Shown: positions 23,310-34,720, counted from the first letter of the stretch. The stretch: DNA of 64,000 bases from Schistosoma mansoni (GCF_000237925.1 NW_017386006.1:1178001-1242000); one strand, 5' to 3'. Translations and numbers: made by a program. Notes: generated from the letters alone by a model not told the origin.

Positions 23310-25400
23310 TGATTAAGAATATGTGAAGTGAACAAAGACAGATTTGTTTCATAAAATGTGAAAACCATATACTGTATGCTTCATTTGCAAATTTCCCATC
23401 AACTGTCGTTTATATACTTCATGATCCTTTCACTTCTCAATTCTTTTCTATTTAGATTAACCCTCCAACCTTCTTTTGACAAGCATTCTACTTGTGATTG
23501 GTGTTACATACTACTTAAATCTATCAACAAAAGTAGTATACACCACATATGTAGATATAAACTGCAGAATATAACACAAGAGAATTTCATTAAAAAATTT
23601 TCTCATCGATGAAATTTGAATAAAGCATGAATAACTAGTTTCGTGTAATAAGGTGAATTCACTTATTTCATGGATTATAGTCAGCCGCTTGCAGCCTAGT
23701 AACAGCGATAATAATTATTTACAACTAATGTACATACTTTATATTATAATAATGATGATTAATAGCTGTTGTAGAGAGTTGGCAAGATATCTGATGAGAA
23801 ATTGTACACTAGTAATAGCAACTTAAATTTGAAGAGAATTTTACAGTTAAGCTATAAAGAAAACAGAAAAATACTGGCTGAAGACAGAATGCAATAAATC
23901 GTATATGTTAGTCAGTGAGGAGCAGTTGGCAGAAAACGCTGGATCTAGATCTCATTCTATTTAACACTTGTTAACAAAGTTTATTTATAGTCATGAAGGA
24001 TCTGCTTCCCCACGTGAGAATTAAACTGACGTCACCTAACTTCACATAACCTGATGTATTATCACGAAGCTATTCGAGTATCGAATAACCTCTTCTGGTC
24101 TGTGATAATTTTTTTGGTTGATCGTTGAATAATGACCGATATCATTCCTTTTCAGTACCAATCAGGTTTCATTGACCAAGTTGTAATTTAGGTATTTTGT
24201 GATTTTACCATACTGGATATCAAAAAAGGTACACAAGTCTTAAGAATGAGTTGTCATACTGAAAATCTTAATATTCCTTGTATGTTACGTATTTTTTCAT
24301 GATATATCATATGACTAAATTATGGTTTTACAATTTTAATTAGAGTTTTTATTTTAATTATATATCGGCAATCTAGGTTATCATGTGTTTATTTTATGGT
24401 ATGGTAGTTTTACGGTGTAAAATGTGTATTATAAATCAATAATTGCATTAATGTACAAGAAATCAATCGGTGCTTGAATAGTAATAGTAACGTCTATGAT
24501 TGTAAAACGAAAAAGAGTATCCCTTTCTTCAAGACTACTCAAAAACCTTCTTGATGAGCTTCAACTAACAACCAGCTGACTTCCCTCATGGAATATGGCT
24601 ACCTTTCATAAGATGAAACCTTAAAGAGGAAGAATATATTTATAAAGTAGGTAAAGCAAATACCTACTTTAAGCATTGCTAACGTTGATTCGATGACCTA
24701 TTGAGCATACAGCTAATCAAAGAACCCTATACCTATTTATATTCGATAATTTCGATGTTTGATTATATTTCCTTGAAAAAGCTTGCACCAGATTGCCAGG
24801 TGAAACGTTGGATTTACTTCAAATTCATTCGCTAAGATTTTACAAATACATTCTTCCTCTTTTATGTCTCACAACAACTCGGCAACCAAATACTGCAAAA
24901 CTATTCCATCGACTTTAGACGAAATTTTTTATATAAAATGCAACCTGTTTAAAAAGTTAGTTTAACAGCTAAACATGTAATATTCTGATAAATGTAGCTT
25001 ATTTCCTCTGTAAATGCAATTATCGAGACCTCACTACTAAGAAATTTAGCTAAAAAGTTAGCGAGCAATTCCTTTAGTGATTTGGAAAGTCATAATCATT
25101 ATACAACTGTGTCTTATTACATCTAATCGATAGTATCTATTTGGCAGATTGAATTAAAGTATTAGGAGTTAATTATGTTATTCCACTAAATTTTTTCAAC
25201 TTTATTAGTCTTCTTCTTAGAGGGTATGGAGTACACCGTGGCAATTCAAAATAGTAAATCTAGTTCTTTTATTCAAAAATGTTTTCAACACCATTACTCT
25301 TTCCGTGGACAAAAAAAATAACGTAAGTTGCTTTTACTAATTTTACCCACCTCCTAACATGGTACCAAGTAAAAACACTAATAATACTAATAATGATAAT
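23310..25400. other. Intergenic stretch; weak repeat near 23890-24070
   Basis: No gene recognised. A stretch at about 23890-24070 (GTCAGTGAGGAGCAGTTGGC, CCCACGTGAGAATTAAACTG) resembles the S4 repeat. A small hairpin AAGTAGGTA/TACCTACTT lies near 24645-24665. Confidence 0.35.
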
Positions 25401-25404
25401 AATG

Positions 25405-25655
25405 ATTCACTTAATATTGTTTGTTTGAATCTTCCCATTGATGTTTAGGACTGCAACTGGTCAGTCTCTTATTGGCATATGTGAATACTATGAGTATTGC
25501 CTCGATATAGTCTTAATTCACAAGCATTATAAGCAAAGATAGACAGCGGCTAGCAGTGGAATCCAGGACGCGCGTTTCGTCCTACTTGGGACTGGATGTA
25601 CCTGGATGTCAGAGTTGATGTTCACTCTGGGACCCAAACCCAGTAATAATTTCAT
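25405..25655. repeat. S1 SINE, rearranged: head forward, body reversed
   Basis: The S1 head runs forward (TTGTTTGAATCTTCCCATTG to about GCCTCGATATAG), then body and hammerhead run on the - strand (AGCAGTGGAATCCAGGACGC...). In the reversed hammerhead the whole CTGACGAG core segment is missing between stem I (ATCCAG) and stem II (TCCC), while GAAAC and GTC remain. Confidence 0.75.
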
Positions 25656-25969
25656 CTAACCAGTAGGTCAAGTTGATTTAAGTATTCTGTGAAAGAGTAT
25701 CATTTAGAAACGGAATGCAAATATTAGTTTAGTATTTTGTTTCATGATAAGAACACTGTAATCCTTGTTTTTGTAGCCACGCACATTAAAACAGGAAGAG
25801 CACAACATTAAAACCGATCAAATTACAACCAATATTCAAAATTTAAACGTCATAATTTATTTTAAACAATTTTACTATGATACTTAGGACTGACAGTATT
25901 CAGTTTACTTCTAAAGTGCTAATTGTGCAATTCTGTTGTGCAATTAAGTTCAGTGCAGATAACTTGTAT

Positions 25970-26060
25970 TCATGATGGGATTATGTGTGCACGTCACTGA
26001 GGAGTCTCATATCAGGAAAACATGACTGTTCGCTGCTTCTTGATTTACAATGATTATTCA
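25970..26060 (+). repeat. S2 SINE scrap with degraded ribozyme
   Basis: TCACTGAGGAGTCTCATATC and GGAAAACATGACTGTTC match the S2 hammerhead region with several core changes. Confidence 0.4.
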
Positions 26061-26995
26061 CCTAGGGTCAGTCTGTGATGTAAATTATGAAATTTAACAA
26101 TCGTCACAAACCCCCTCTATCATTAAATAATTTGCATTCGTAAATACTCAGTAAACATAAAGGCATGTAATTTGCAACCCTTTCAATGCTTTGTAATATT
26201 ATTTATATCTAAAACAATCAGTCCCTTTGATAAATTTCAATGACGCAATGAGAAGATGAAGGTTATCAGAATTATGTGATGTATTTACACAATACATTTT
26301 GAACAATCTGATCATACTTAAACTCGTCTAGACATCATTTACGAAAAATAAAAGGTCAACTAAACAAGGTGAAAAATAAGGGAGGAACAAAATTTATACT
26401 AAAGTACAAAAAAACGATTTGGAAACCACACTGGATGATAAATCACTATTACCAGGGTACGTTAAGGGTAAGAACAAATTGTTTTCCAATACGTAAAGGG
26501 TTTTTCAGTTTTTGTATGGCCAAGGCTTCAATAAACCCTAATATTTACGTCAGAAAGACTTAGTTTAGCAATATTTTGATCGCACACATTCAAACAGTAT
26601 ATAGTTTCACCTTAGAATACCAAGTTGTAAGTGGTATCATTGAAATTAGATGACGTTGATTAAATTAATAAGCATGTGAATTTTTGAACTCCAAATGCCA
26701 GAAATTTGGCACTGATATATTTTCATATCTTGTTTAAATAGTGCTAAACTACTTCCCAAAAACTGATAATCTTTTTTTGATGAAATTTCAATTTCAAATA
26801 TTCTTTTACTTCAAATGAATATCCTCAAGAAGGTTAGGGTCATGAATCGTGCATAGCGGAGGAGAGACCTAGCTACTGCACGCTGACTGGTCAATTTTTC
26901 ACGGATCAGGGGTTGTGAATAGACTGAGAAGACTCCAAAATATTCCTTCATAAATTTTATACACAAATCAAAGTTTTAATGATAATTATCAGTAT
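26060..26995. other. Intergenic stretch, nothing recognised
   Basis: No gene or repeat family recognised. Confidence 0.4.
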
Positions 26996-26997
26996 AG

Positions 26998-27360
26998 AGG
27001 TGTGGAGGTTGTTGAGTTTTTGGTTAAGATCATGGATCGCTCAATGTTAGACCACCATTGAAAACCTGGAAAAACTGGACGGCCGTTTCGCCCTAGTATG
27101 GGACTCCTCAGCAGTGCTCATCCACGATCCTGCGCGTGGAATTCGAACTAAGGACCTTCGATCTCAAGCGCAAACACTTAACTTCCAAAACTTTGAATCT
27201 GAATCCAACGGTGATAATGTCTAACTTCAACCAATCCACGAAATTGAGCGACCATCTTCCATTGTCTTCGTTGGGTGACTGCCTCAAACCAGACACGGAA
27301 TAATTACATTGGTCACGGCTTCTTTTGATGATATATACTTTTGGTGTTCGCATTTTGGAA
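26998..27360 (-). repeat. S2 SINE, full-length type
   Basis: Reverse strand: head (CACGGCTTC region at about 27315-27325), GTTAGACATTATCACCGTTG, a degraded tRNA-like part (B box reads AGTTCGAATTCCA), a hammerhead with complete core, then the tail. Read on the - strand. Confidence 0.8.
27072..27119 (-). ncRNA. Hammerhead ribozyme motif, S2 copy
   Basis: Reverse strand: stem I CACTG/CAGTT, core CTGAGGA, stem II GTCCC..GGGC, GAAAC, short stem III ACGGCCGT, GTC triplet. All core residues present. Confidence 0.65.
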
Positions 27361-27664
27361 TATATTTTCGTCTACTTCAAATGTGCATTTTGATTTAGTA
27401 ATAGTTGAGTGAATTATTTCATTTAAAGAATCGCAGTAAAGGTATAACACAATCATTTATTAAACTAAATGTTACCTCACAACATAAAAGGTAAAAAAAT
27501 ATGTTATGTTATTACAAAATATATCAGTTCATGTGAATAATAATTTTAAAGTGGATACATTTTCTAAGCTGTATAATTAAAAAAAAATGTTTTTTCATTG
27601 TTTTAAACAGAATTCTTCCGCTTCCGACGCTACTAACATTAAATCTGACGACTTGGTCGTTTTC

Positions 27665-28020
27665 TTTTTTTTCTTCAAACAATCAATAAACCACATAGAT
27701 TTTCACTCTCCAAAACTTTCATTTTGTATAGTTGGAAAGCAGNNNNNNNNNNNNNNNNNNNNNNNNNNNNNNNNNNNNNNNNNNNNNNNNNNNNNNNNNN
27801 NNNNNNNNNNNNNNNNNNNNNNNNNNNNNNNNNNNNNNNNNNNNNNNNNNNNNNNNNNNNNNNNNNNNNNNNNNNNNNNNNNNNNNNNNNNNNNNNNNNN
27901 NNNNNNNNNNNNNNNNNNNNNNNNNNNNNNNNNNNNNNNNNNTTTTTTTTCTTCAAACAATCAATAAACCACATAGATTTTCACTCTCCAAAACTTTCAT
28001 TTTGTATAGTTGGAAAGCAG
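27665..28020. other. 200-N assembly gap bracketed by a 78-bp perfect duplication
   Basis: Ns run 27743-27942. The 78 bases before (27665-27742) and after (27943-28020) are identical. This is what an unmerged contig overlap looks like, so the gap may not exist in the genome. Open frames through the Ns are meaningless. Confidence 0.9.
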
Positions 28021-28228
28021 ATGAGCAATCACAAGTAGTTTTATTATTCTAATTCTTAACTCATATGATTTCACAAAAACAAACAAGAAATACCAACTAT
28101 CAATCTACTAAAAGTATGCAAATCGTATTAGGTATGTGACTGGTTGCTCTCTACTTATATTTAACTGGAAATTTTTCATAGTTGAAATCATAAGTCAATT
28201 GAAGCTAGACCACCATGGAAAACCTGGA

Positions 28229-28277
28229 AGCGCTGGACGGGCGTTTCGTTCTATTGTGGGACTCCTCAGCAGTGCGC
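28229..28277 (-). ncRNA. Hammerhead ribozyme motif, S2 copy
   Basis: Reverse strand: GCGCACTG/CAGCGC stem I, CTGAGGA, stem II GTCCCACAATAGAAC (weak), GAAAC, ACGCCCGT, GTC. Core complete. Confidence 0.6.
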
Positions 28278-28360
28278 ATCCACGACCTCGCCTCACCAGA
28301 TTCGAACCCAGGACCTAGCAGTCTCACGCCCGAGCACTTAACCGATAGACCACTGAACCG

Positions 28361-28406
28361 GCACTGCTGACGAGTCCCAAAATAGGACGAAACGGCCGTC
28401 CAGTGC
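28361..28406 (+). ncRNA. Hammerhead ribozyme motif, best preserved S2 copy
   Basis: Stem I GCACTG/CAGTGC (6 perfect pairs), core CTGACGA (28367-28373), stem II GTCC/GGAC, GAAAC (28389-28393), short stem III ACGGCCGT, cleavage expected after GTC at 28400. Every conserved core base is present. Confidence 0.8.
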
Positions 28407-28534
28407 TTCCAATTTTCCATGGTGGTTTAGCTTCAATTGACTCATGATTTCAACTATGAAAATACTGAAATCTCCACAAAACCCCTTCTGATTATAACTG
28501 GGATTTACTTTTCAATGTTAATAGTTATAAATTC

Positions 28535-28660
28535 ATTTAGTATTGTTTGTGTGACTCTTCCCATTGATGTTTAGAACTGCAACTGGTCAGTTTTTAATTG
28601 ACATATGTGCATACTGTGCGTATTACTACGATATAGCCTTAATCCATCTTTGCTTACAAT
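28535..28660 (+). repeat. S1 SINE head-only copy
   Basis: GTATTGTTTGTGTGACTCTT, CCCATTGATGTTTAG, GTGCATACTGTGCGTATTAC, ATATAGCCTTAATCC, then directly the terminal ATCTTTGCTTAC seen at the end of other S1 copies. The tRNA-like and ribozyme parts are missing, so this is an internal deletion. Confidence 0.65.
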
Positions 28661-28904
28661 GTTAATAGATATGGTAACGGTTTAGTCATAATAGAGTTTA
28701 CAATTAGGAATTTAAAAATCCCACTAGAAAAATATTGCTAATAATCATGCACTAAATGGGCGTATAAACTAACTTATTAAATAATTATTCAATATTTATA
28801 TTATATTAGTTCTACCTCATTTAAACAACTTTCATTAGCATAAATCTTAAGAAGTAATCTAGGAAATTAATAAAGGTTTCGAAATGAAATTAGTCAACTC
28901 ATAG

Positions 28905-29290
28905 ATTTTATAATTTTGTGACTTACTTACGCCTGTTACCCCTCGTGGAGGTGCATAGGCTGCCCACCAGCATTCTCCATCCTGGGCAATCCTCTCCAGT
29001 TCTTTCCAGTTAACATTCATCCTTTCCATATCTGCTTCTATTTCCCGGCGTAATGTGTCCTTTGGCCTTCCTCTTTTTCGCTTCCCTTCCGGATTCCAAG
29101 TTAGGGATTGCCTTGTAATGCACATTGGTGATTTCATCAATATATGTCCTATCCACTTCCAATGTCTTTTCCTAATTTCCTATTCAACTGGAAGCTGGTT
29201 TGTCCTCTGCCATAAAGCGTTGTTACTGATAGTATCCAGCCAGTGAATGTTGAGTATTTTGCGTAGACAACTGTTTATAAATACTTGTAC
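28905..29290 (-). mobile_element. SR2-like RTE LINE 3' end
   Basis: The reverse strand encodes [55 protein letters not shown], the characteristic RTE/SR2 C-terminus, ending in GTAAGTAAGT-like tail bases at about 28918. 5'-truncated; abuts an S2 SINE. Confidence 0.85.
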
Positions 29291-29668
29291 CCCCTCCTGA
29301 TAATGATCATATGCTCGCTAGTGACTGGCTCCATCAGGTATTTCTTGGAGTTCTAGTGAGAAGCAGTAACCAGTGAAGTTCATTCAAGTCTGTTGGGAGA
29401 TATCAACTCACTGAAGACATTGGTGGATGGTTGCTCAATTTCGTGGATTGGTTGAAGTTAGACATTAGCACTGTTGGATGCCGGCCGGCTCAGTGGTCTA
29501 GTGGTTAAGTGCTCGAGCGCGAGATTGATAGGCCCTGGGTTCGAATCTCACGGGGCCAGGTCGTGGATGCGCACTGCTGAGGAGTCCCACAACAGGATGA
29601 AACGGCCGTCCAGTTTTTCCAGGTTTTCCATGGTGGTCTAGCTTTAATGGACTCATTATCTCAACTAT
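29290..29668 (+). repeat. S2 SINE, full unit
   Basis: Tail-head junction (CCCCCTCCTGATAATGATCATATGCTC, here quoted in part: CCTGATAATGATCATATG), GTTAGACATTAGCACTG, tRNA-like part (GGCTCAGTGGTCTAGTGGTT; B box GGGTTCGAATCTC), hammerhead 29569-29616, TCCATGGTGGTCTAGCTT, ending CTCAACTATAT. The cleanest A and B boxes in the window. Confidence 0.88.
29569..29616 (+). ncRNA. Hammerhead ribozyme motif, S2 copy
   Basis: Stem I CACTG/CAGTT, core CTGAGGA, stem II with one G-T pair, GAAAC, ACGGCCGT, GTC ending at 29610. Core complete. Confidence 0.65.
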
Positions 29669-29669
29669 A

Positions 29670-30930
29670 TAAGATGGATGTAGTAATTAATTTTGTTATG
29701 TTGAATCTAAATCTGACTGATCAGTTTTCATATCATTTTTATTGTTTTAATGAAAATAAATTAGTACAATAAAAATTTAGCATAAACTCAACTGAATCGA
29801 TGTGTCTTCAAGTTATCAACAAAAATGATGTTTTAAACATGGTTAATGTGTATTATTAAGGGAAGCATGTGTAGTGTTTGTATGAACTAATGATTCCTAT
29901 GTACTTGATGACTGCTTGATTTCGAATTCCAAATACAATACATTCGTTCTTGCTCATCTAATACTTCTTGATTAAATTGCGTTATTTCTGGGCTTACTAG
30001 TTTATACTACAATTTAAATACTTCTAATTATTACATTTCGTTAGTTTTTAACATTGAGTATTTAATTTTTCCTTCAAGTATACTTATTCACGTACTGATG
30101 TCTTCAGGTCATTTTGGCAGTAACCTATATATACGTATAAATTAATTAGTGCCTACAAGTAACTGTTATTATACGGAAGTATACATGTTTCAAATTTATA
30201 CTTAGCAGAGTTTAATCGTATGTTTATTTATTTATTTTAGTATACCTATTGATCGTATGATTTTCGTTGACCCTACATTTTTCACGACTGAATTTAGTCG
30301 TAAGTTAAATTCTTAAGGTCAGCTCCAGGTCTCTCAGCTAAATGAGGTCTTCCGATACGGATAATGTTTTACCTTGACAAGTGGTGTTAAGGTGAATGGC
30401 CTTAAAATGTAGTACATTTCAAGGTCAAACAGTCGAGAATATATAACTATGTAATATTTTTGCTGTTTATGTAGTACCATAAACAGGATAACACTCGAAA
30501 ATAAGGCCTTTAGAGTTGAGTGGTTAGTATATACAACTGAAATGGGAAGAATATGGGCCAACAAACTATGTGACATATTTATTTCACTGTTTCTTATTAA
30601 CAATTTGGGATACAGATTACATAAGTTCCATATCATTGAAATGTCTTGCTGTAAGGCATAACTGACTGATTTTCTGCTACGGTTTATGATATTCATTCTC
30701 ACTTATTTCGGTTAATTATTATTTCTAAACTAAATGACAAACTGGGATTAAAAAAAGTACTATGTAATTGTCATAAGGACTGTTTCAACAGCTTGTAAAG
30801 ATTGATTGTTATTACATGTTGACATGAACTACTTTAAAATATTGACAGACAAATTAAGCTAATCATTTTGAGCCATTGTGATTATATATATTTGACCTTA
30901 TCAATTATTCTCTTGCACTGAGAGTATGAA
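29670..30930. other. Intergenic stretch, nothing recognised
   Basis: AT-rich; one unremarkable open frame of 122 codons on the - strand (30334-30702) without family motifs. Confidence 0.4.
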
Positions 30931-30934
30931 CTGA

Positions 30935-31330
30935 CTGAAAAGAAATGGATGCACTGAACGGCCATCTCCTCCTAGTATCGAGCTTTTCAACTGTGTGCCT
31001 CCACTACTCCGCGGGCGAAAATCAAAACAAAAACATTCGGTCTCGTGCTCAGACTCTCAACCTCTAAATCATTGAGCCGGCATCCAACGGTGTGAATGCC
31101 TAACCTCAATTAATCCACGACATTGGGTGACTATATCCCACTATCTTCGGTGGGTAACTGCATCACACTCAACACGAATTAGCTCTACTGATCACGGTTT
31201 CTCACTAGAACTTCGAAAAACTCTTCTTGAAGCTAATCACTATTGAGTATATTATAATTATCAGTATAAGGTTGTGGAGATCGTTGAGTTCTTATTGAGA
31301 TTTCGAAACGATCAATGTAATACCACCATT
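30935..31330 (-). repeat. S2 SINE, dead-ribozyme subfamily S2b
   Basis: About 90% alike to 48655-48930. Reverse strand: CACGACATTGGGTGAC and CACTATCTTCGGTGGGTAAC blocks and a tRNA-like part. At the hammerhead it reads TTGAAAAG in place of CTGANGAG, GAGAT in place of GAAAC and GTTC in place of GTCC. Confidence 0.7.
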
Positions 31331-31615
31331 CCAGTCAGAGGCCGTGACCAGTGGAGTGCAAACCGTGTTGAGTAGATTAATTGCAATTAGACATTGACAC
31401 TATTTGATCCCGGCTCAGTGGTTTCGAGGGTTCACGCGAGAGCGAGGGTCCTAAGTTCTAGTCCCGCGTGCGTGGTCGTGAATAAGCACTTCTGAGGAGT
31501 CCTATACTAGAGCAAAATAGCCGTTCAAACCTTACAGGTTTTCAATGGTTACCTGGGAATAATCGGTTCATGATCTCAATAAAAACTCAACAATCTCCAC
31601 GACACAATAGTGATA
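31330..31615 (+). repeat. S2 SINE, degenerate copy inverted to its neighbour
   Basis: GACCAGTGGAGTGCAAACCG, GACATTGACACTATTTGAT, tRNA-like GGCTCAGTGGTTTCGAGGGT, CTAGTCCCGCG, hammerhead relic with CTGAGGA kept but GAAAC and GTCC lost. Head-to-head with the S2b copy on its left. Confidence 0.6.
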
Positions 31616-31644
31616 ATGATTCTCTTGAAATCTAAACTGCTTCT

Positions 31645-34600
31645 TATATGTGTGTGTATGAGTGTTGTGTCTTTTGACCCTGATAATTTCACCACGTGTT
31701 CAATTTTACCAATTGGAACAGCGACTTATATGACCCCGATACTGTACCAAACCAACGACAGATTAACCAGCACGATGAGCCTAGATTCGATTCTGAGTTC
31801 TGACTGGGGAGGATTGGGCATGGAGTCAGCAACTCCATCTTGTGGAAAAAATCTTGCTAGAAAACGTTAACCAGTATAAACATTCTGAACCATTTAAACT
31901 CTGCCCTTCGAGTTGAAGGAAGAATTGTGATACCTGAGGATGAAAGCCGAGATTCTTTAGAAGTCACGGAGACGATGCTCCTTCTGACAACCAGAGCAAC
32001 AATTTTTATAGGTATACGGAATGTCCAGACAATGTGGGAGACCGGGAGGACCAATCTAATAGCAACGGAAATGAGGAGATACAACTTGGCGGTTCTTTGA
32101 ATCAGTGAGACCCATTGAACCCAAACTAGACAGAAAATATTATGTTGGGAAGTGGTGCTTTTTTACCCTGGTTACGAGAAAGAAAATGCTTCACACACTC
32201 AGGAAATTGCTATGATGCTGTTCAAAGAAGCGCAAATTTCACTTACATGATGGGGATCTCACAGATCTAGAATCATCAAAGCATCCTTCAAAACAAAGAA
32301 GGAGGGAATTACAACGAATGTTATCCAATGTTATGTACCCATCAATGATAGCAACGACGATAATAAAGGTCATTTCTATGAGAGGATGCAGTCGATCATA
32401 GCGAAGTTCCCAGGAAAAAACCTGGCAATCCTGATTGGAGATCTAAACGCCAAAGCCTGAATGGACAACACAGATATGAAGATATCATAGAACGACACAG
32501 ACTGACTAGGAGAAAGGAAAGGGAATGTCGAGAGATTTGCGAATCTATGCGCATTCAACAAATTGGTTATAAGCGTCACAATATTTCCACACAAACACAT
32601 ACACAAAACTGCATGGGTCTCGCCGGATCACACTACATAGTACCAGATAGATCAAATTTGTATCAATAAGAGATTCAGAAGGTCAATTGAAGACGTGAGG
32701 ACCAAGAGAGGAGCCGGCATAGTTTCAGACCGCCGCCTGTTTGTGGTCAAGATGAAACTGAAGCTAAAGAAACACTGGACAACTGGACAAACAGCATTAC
32801 AAAGGTCCTATATAGCCTTCCTTCCTCAACCAATTCAAGATAACTGTCAACAATAAGTTCCAAGCCTTACAGGATCTACTGAAAGAATAAGAAACTACTA
32901 TGGAGGACAACTGGAGTGGGATCGAATGAACATTAACTTCAGTATGTTAGAAGGTTCTGGACCTCAATGAGCATAGTCATAAGGAATGAATCTCTATCGG
33001 AAAATTGGACAACATTCAAGAACATAAGAACAAGAAGATATCAATTTACAACAGCCGAACAAGAACGGAGAACGTCTAAGCACAAGTTGAATACACAGAA
33101 GCAGACAAGTAAGTGAAGAAGAGCGTCAGATCTGACAAGCGGAAATGCGTTGTAGACCTAGCAACAACGATGGAAAAAGCCTCAACAAAAGAAAATATGA
33201 AACAACCATATGACATGACGAAGGGACTGGTAGGGAAATATAGTAAACCAGAGAGACCAGTCAAGAACAAAGAAGGCAAGCCAATTACTGAAATTCAGGG
33301 ATGGAGGAACAGATGGGTGGATTTATTTATTTATTTGAACATACAAATACTGGTACAAGAGGGCAACAAATATGTATGCGTCACACAAATTATTCGATTT
33401 TTGCCAGAAATGGAATGCTGTCCGATCGCCCAAACCAAAACAGGTGGTTTTCTCAGGAGGCCACTTCCCAAGCCTTTGACCTAGAGGTCTAATCCACAAG
33501 ATAGTGGAGCAACGTTAGGAAATACAGTCCCATGGTATGTGGTGACTAACAATATTTCCATACTCCATTTGCTCCCTCAGGATCCTGGAACCCGTGTGCA
33601 CCATTGTTTCGAAATCGGAGTTTTAGGATTATCCCAGGTGGATCCTGCATACCCACCAGCCCGGGTTAAGCACCGGACATTCACTTATGGTTCTCTCAAT
33701 TTGGTAAACAACACCTCCCCTTACCTCGAGAAAGGAGTTAGTAGGACTTCCCTGACAATGGATGTATTGGTGTAGCTGCGTGAGAGCATTTCGAGAGGAA
33801 GAGCTGACTCTTCCCACCCTTAGCCGTACCAGGGCATTTGGGGGCACTTGGAAGAACTCTTGATTAGGACAGCTGCACTAAAGCAGGAAACGTTTTCAAC
33901 AGAGTTTTGCCGTACCAAAATTGGTCAGGGTGGGTTCCGTAAGGATCGGTCATACACAAAACGAATCACGACACTACGGATGATCGTTGAGCAATCAATT
34001 GAATGGAACTCGTCACCATACATCAATTTTTTTGACTATGAGAAAGCATTTTACGGTGTGCATAGGAGAACCTTATGGAACCTTCTTTGACACTATGGTG
34101 TACTTGAGAAGATCGTCAACATCATCTAGAATTCATACGACATGCTACACTGGCTGACAGACGCATTCCATGTGAGGATCGGAGTCAGACAAGGCTGTCT
34201 ACTCTCTTCCTTTCTCTTTCTTCTGGTGGTTGACTGGATTGTAATGACCTCGATATCTGAGGGGAAGCACGGAATACGATGAACAGGTTGAATGCAACTA
34301 GAAGATTTGGACTTCACAGATGACTTGACCCTTCTGTCCTACACACACAAGAAATTATAAGTGAAGACAACCAGCGTAGCAGAAGCATCTGCATCAGTAG
34401 GCCTTAACATATACAAAGGAAAAGCAAGATCCCCAAATACAACACGTAGAACACCGACCCAATTACACTTGTTGGAGAAGCTGTGGAAGAGATGGAAGCT
34501 TTCACGTATCTGTGCAGCATCATCGATAAACAAGGAGGATCTGATGCAGACATAAATGCAAGGACTGGCAAAGTAAGGGCAGCATTCCTACAATTGAAGG

Positions 34601-34716
34601 CTATATGTGACTCAGAACAATTGTCAACCATTATCAAAACCAGAATCTTCAGCGCCAATGTCAAGACAGTTATAGTGCACGGATCTGAAACTTGGAGATC
34701 TACTTCAACCATCATT
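31645..34716 (+). mobile_element. SR2-like RTE LINE, endonuclease plus reverse transcriptase, broken
   Basis: Endonuclease: IRNVQTMWETGRTNLIATEM, ISETHW, CYVPINDSNDDNK, LIGDLNAKA, SDRRLFVVKMKL. RT: KIGQGGFRKDRSYTKRITTL, FFDYEKAFYGVHRRTLWNLL, VRIGVRQGC, DLDFTDDLTLLSY, then VEAFTYLCSIIDKQGGSDAD. At least six stops or frameshifts. It is split by an R4 insertion at 33316-33847 and ends where an LTR-like repeat begins at about 34721, so the C-terminus is missing. RTE clade by domain order and sequence; SR2 assignment from memory of the family. Confidence 0.85.
33316..33847 (-). repeat. R4 dispersed repeat, copy C, inserted in SR2
   Basis: Starts ATTTATTTATTTGAACATAC and ends GGGCATTTGGGGGCAC. SR2 coding resumes after it (RNRWV before; EELL after), so R4 is younger than this SR2 copy. 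Confidence 0.8.
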
Positions 34717-34720
34717 AGTT

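Larger units (their letters stand above)
28165..28490. repeat. S2 SINE fold-back with two ribozymes around one tRNA-like head
   Basis: Left half on the - strand (tail, hammerhead, tRNA-like part with GATTCGAACCCAGG); right half on the + strand (hammerhead, TCCATGGTGGTTTAGCTTCA, tail CCACAAAACCCCTTCTGA). The switch is near 28355-28362, just after the tRNA-like part. Confidence 0.8.

Noticed and set aside
24640-24670. Small hairpin AAGTAGGTA/TACCTACTT as a terminator or miRNA
   Set aside because: Arms of about 9 bp only, no longer stem, no context.
27587-28052. Open frames of 85-126 codons across the Ns
   Set aside because: Most of each frame is N; not real sequence.
29480-29555. Possible tRNA gene (good A and B boxes)
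   Set aside because: No complete cloverleaf or acceptor pairing seen, and it is the head of an S2 SINE found in many copies.
30334-30702. 122-codon open frame on the - strand
   Set aside because: No motif, no splice context, AT-rich intergenic DNA.
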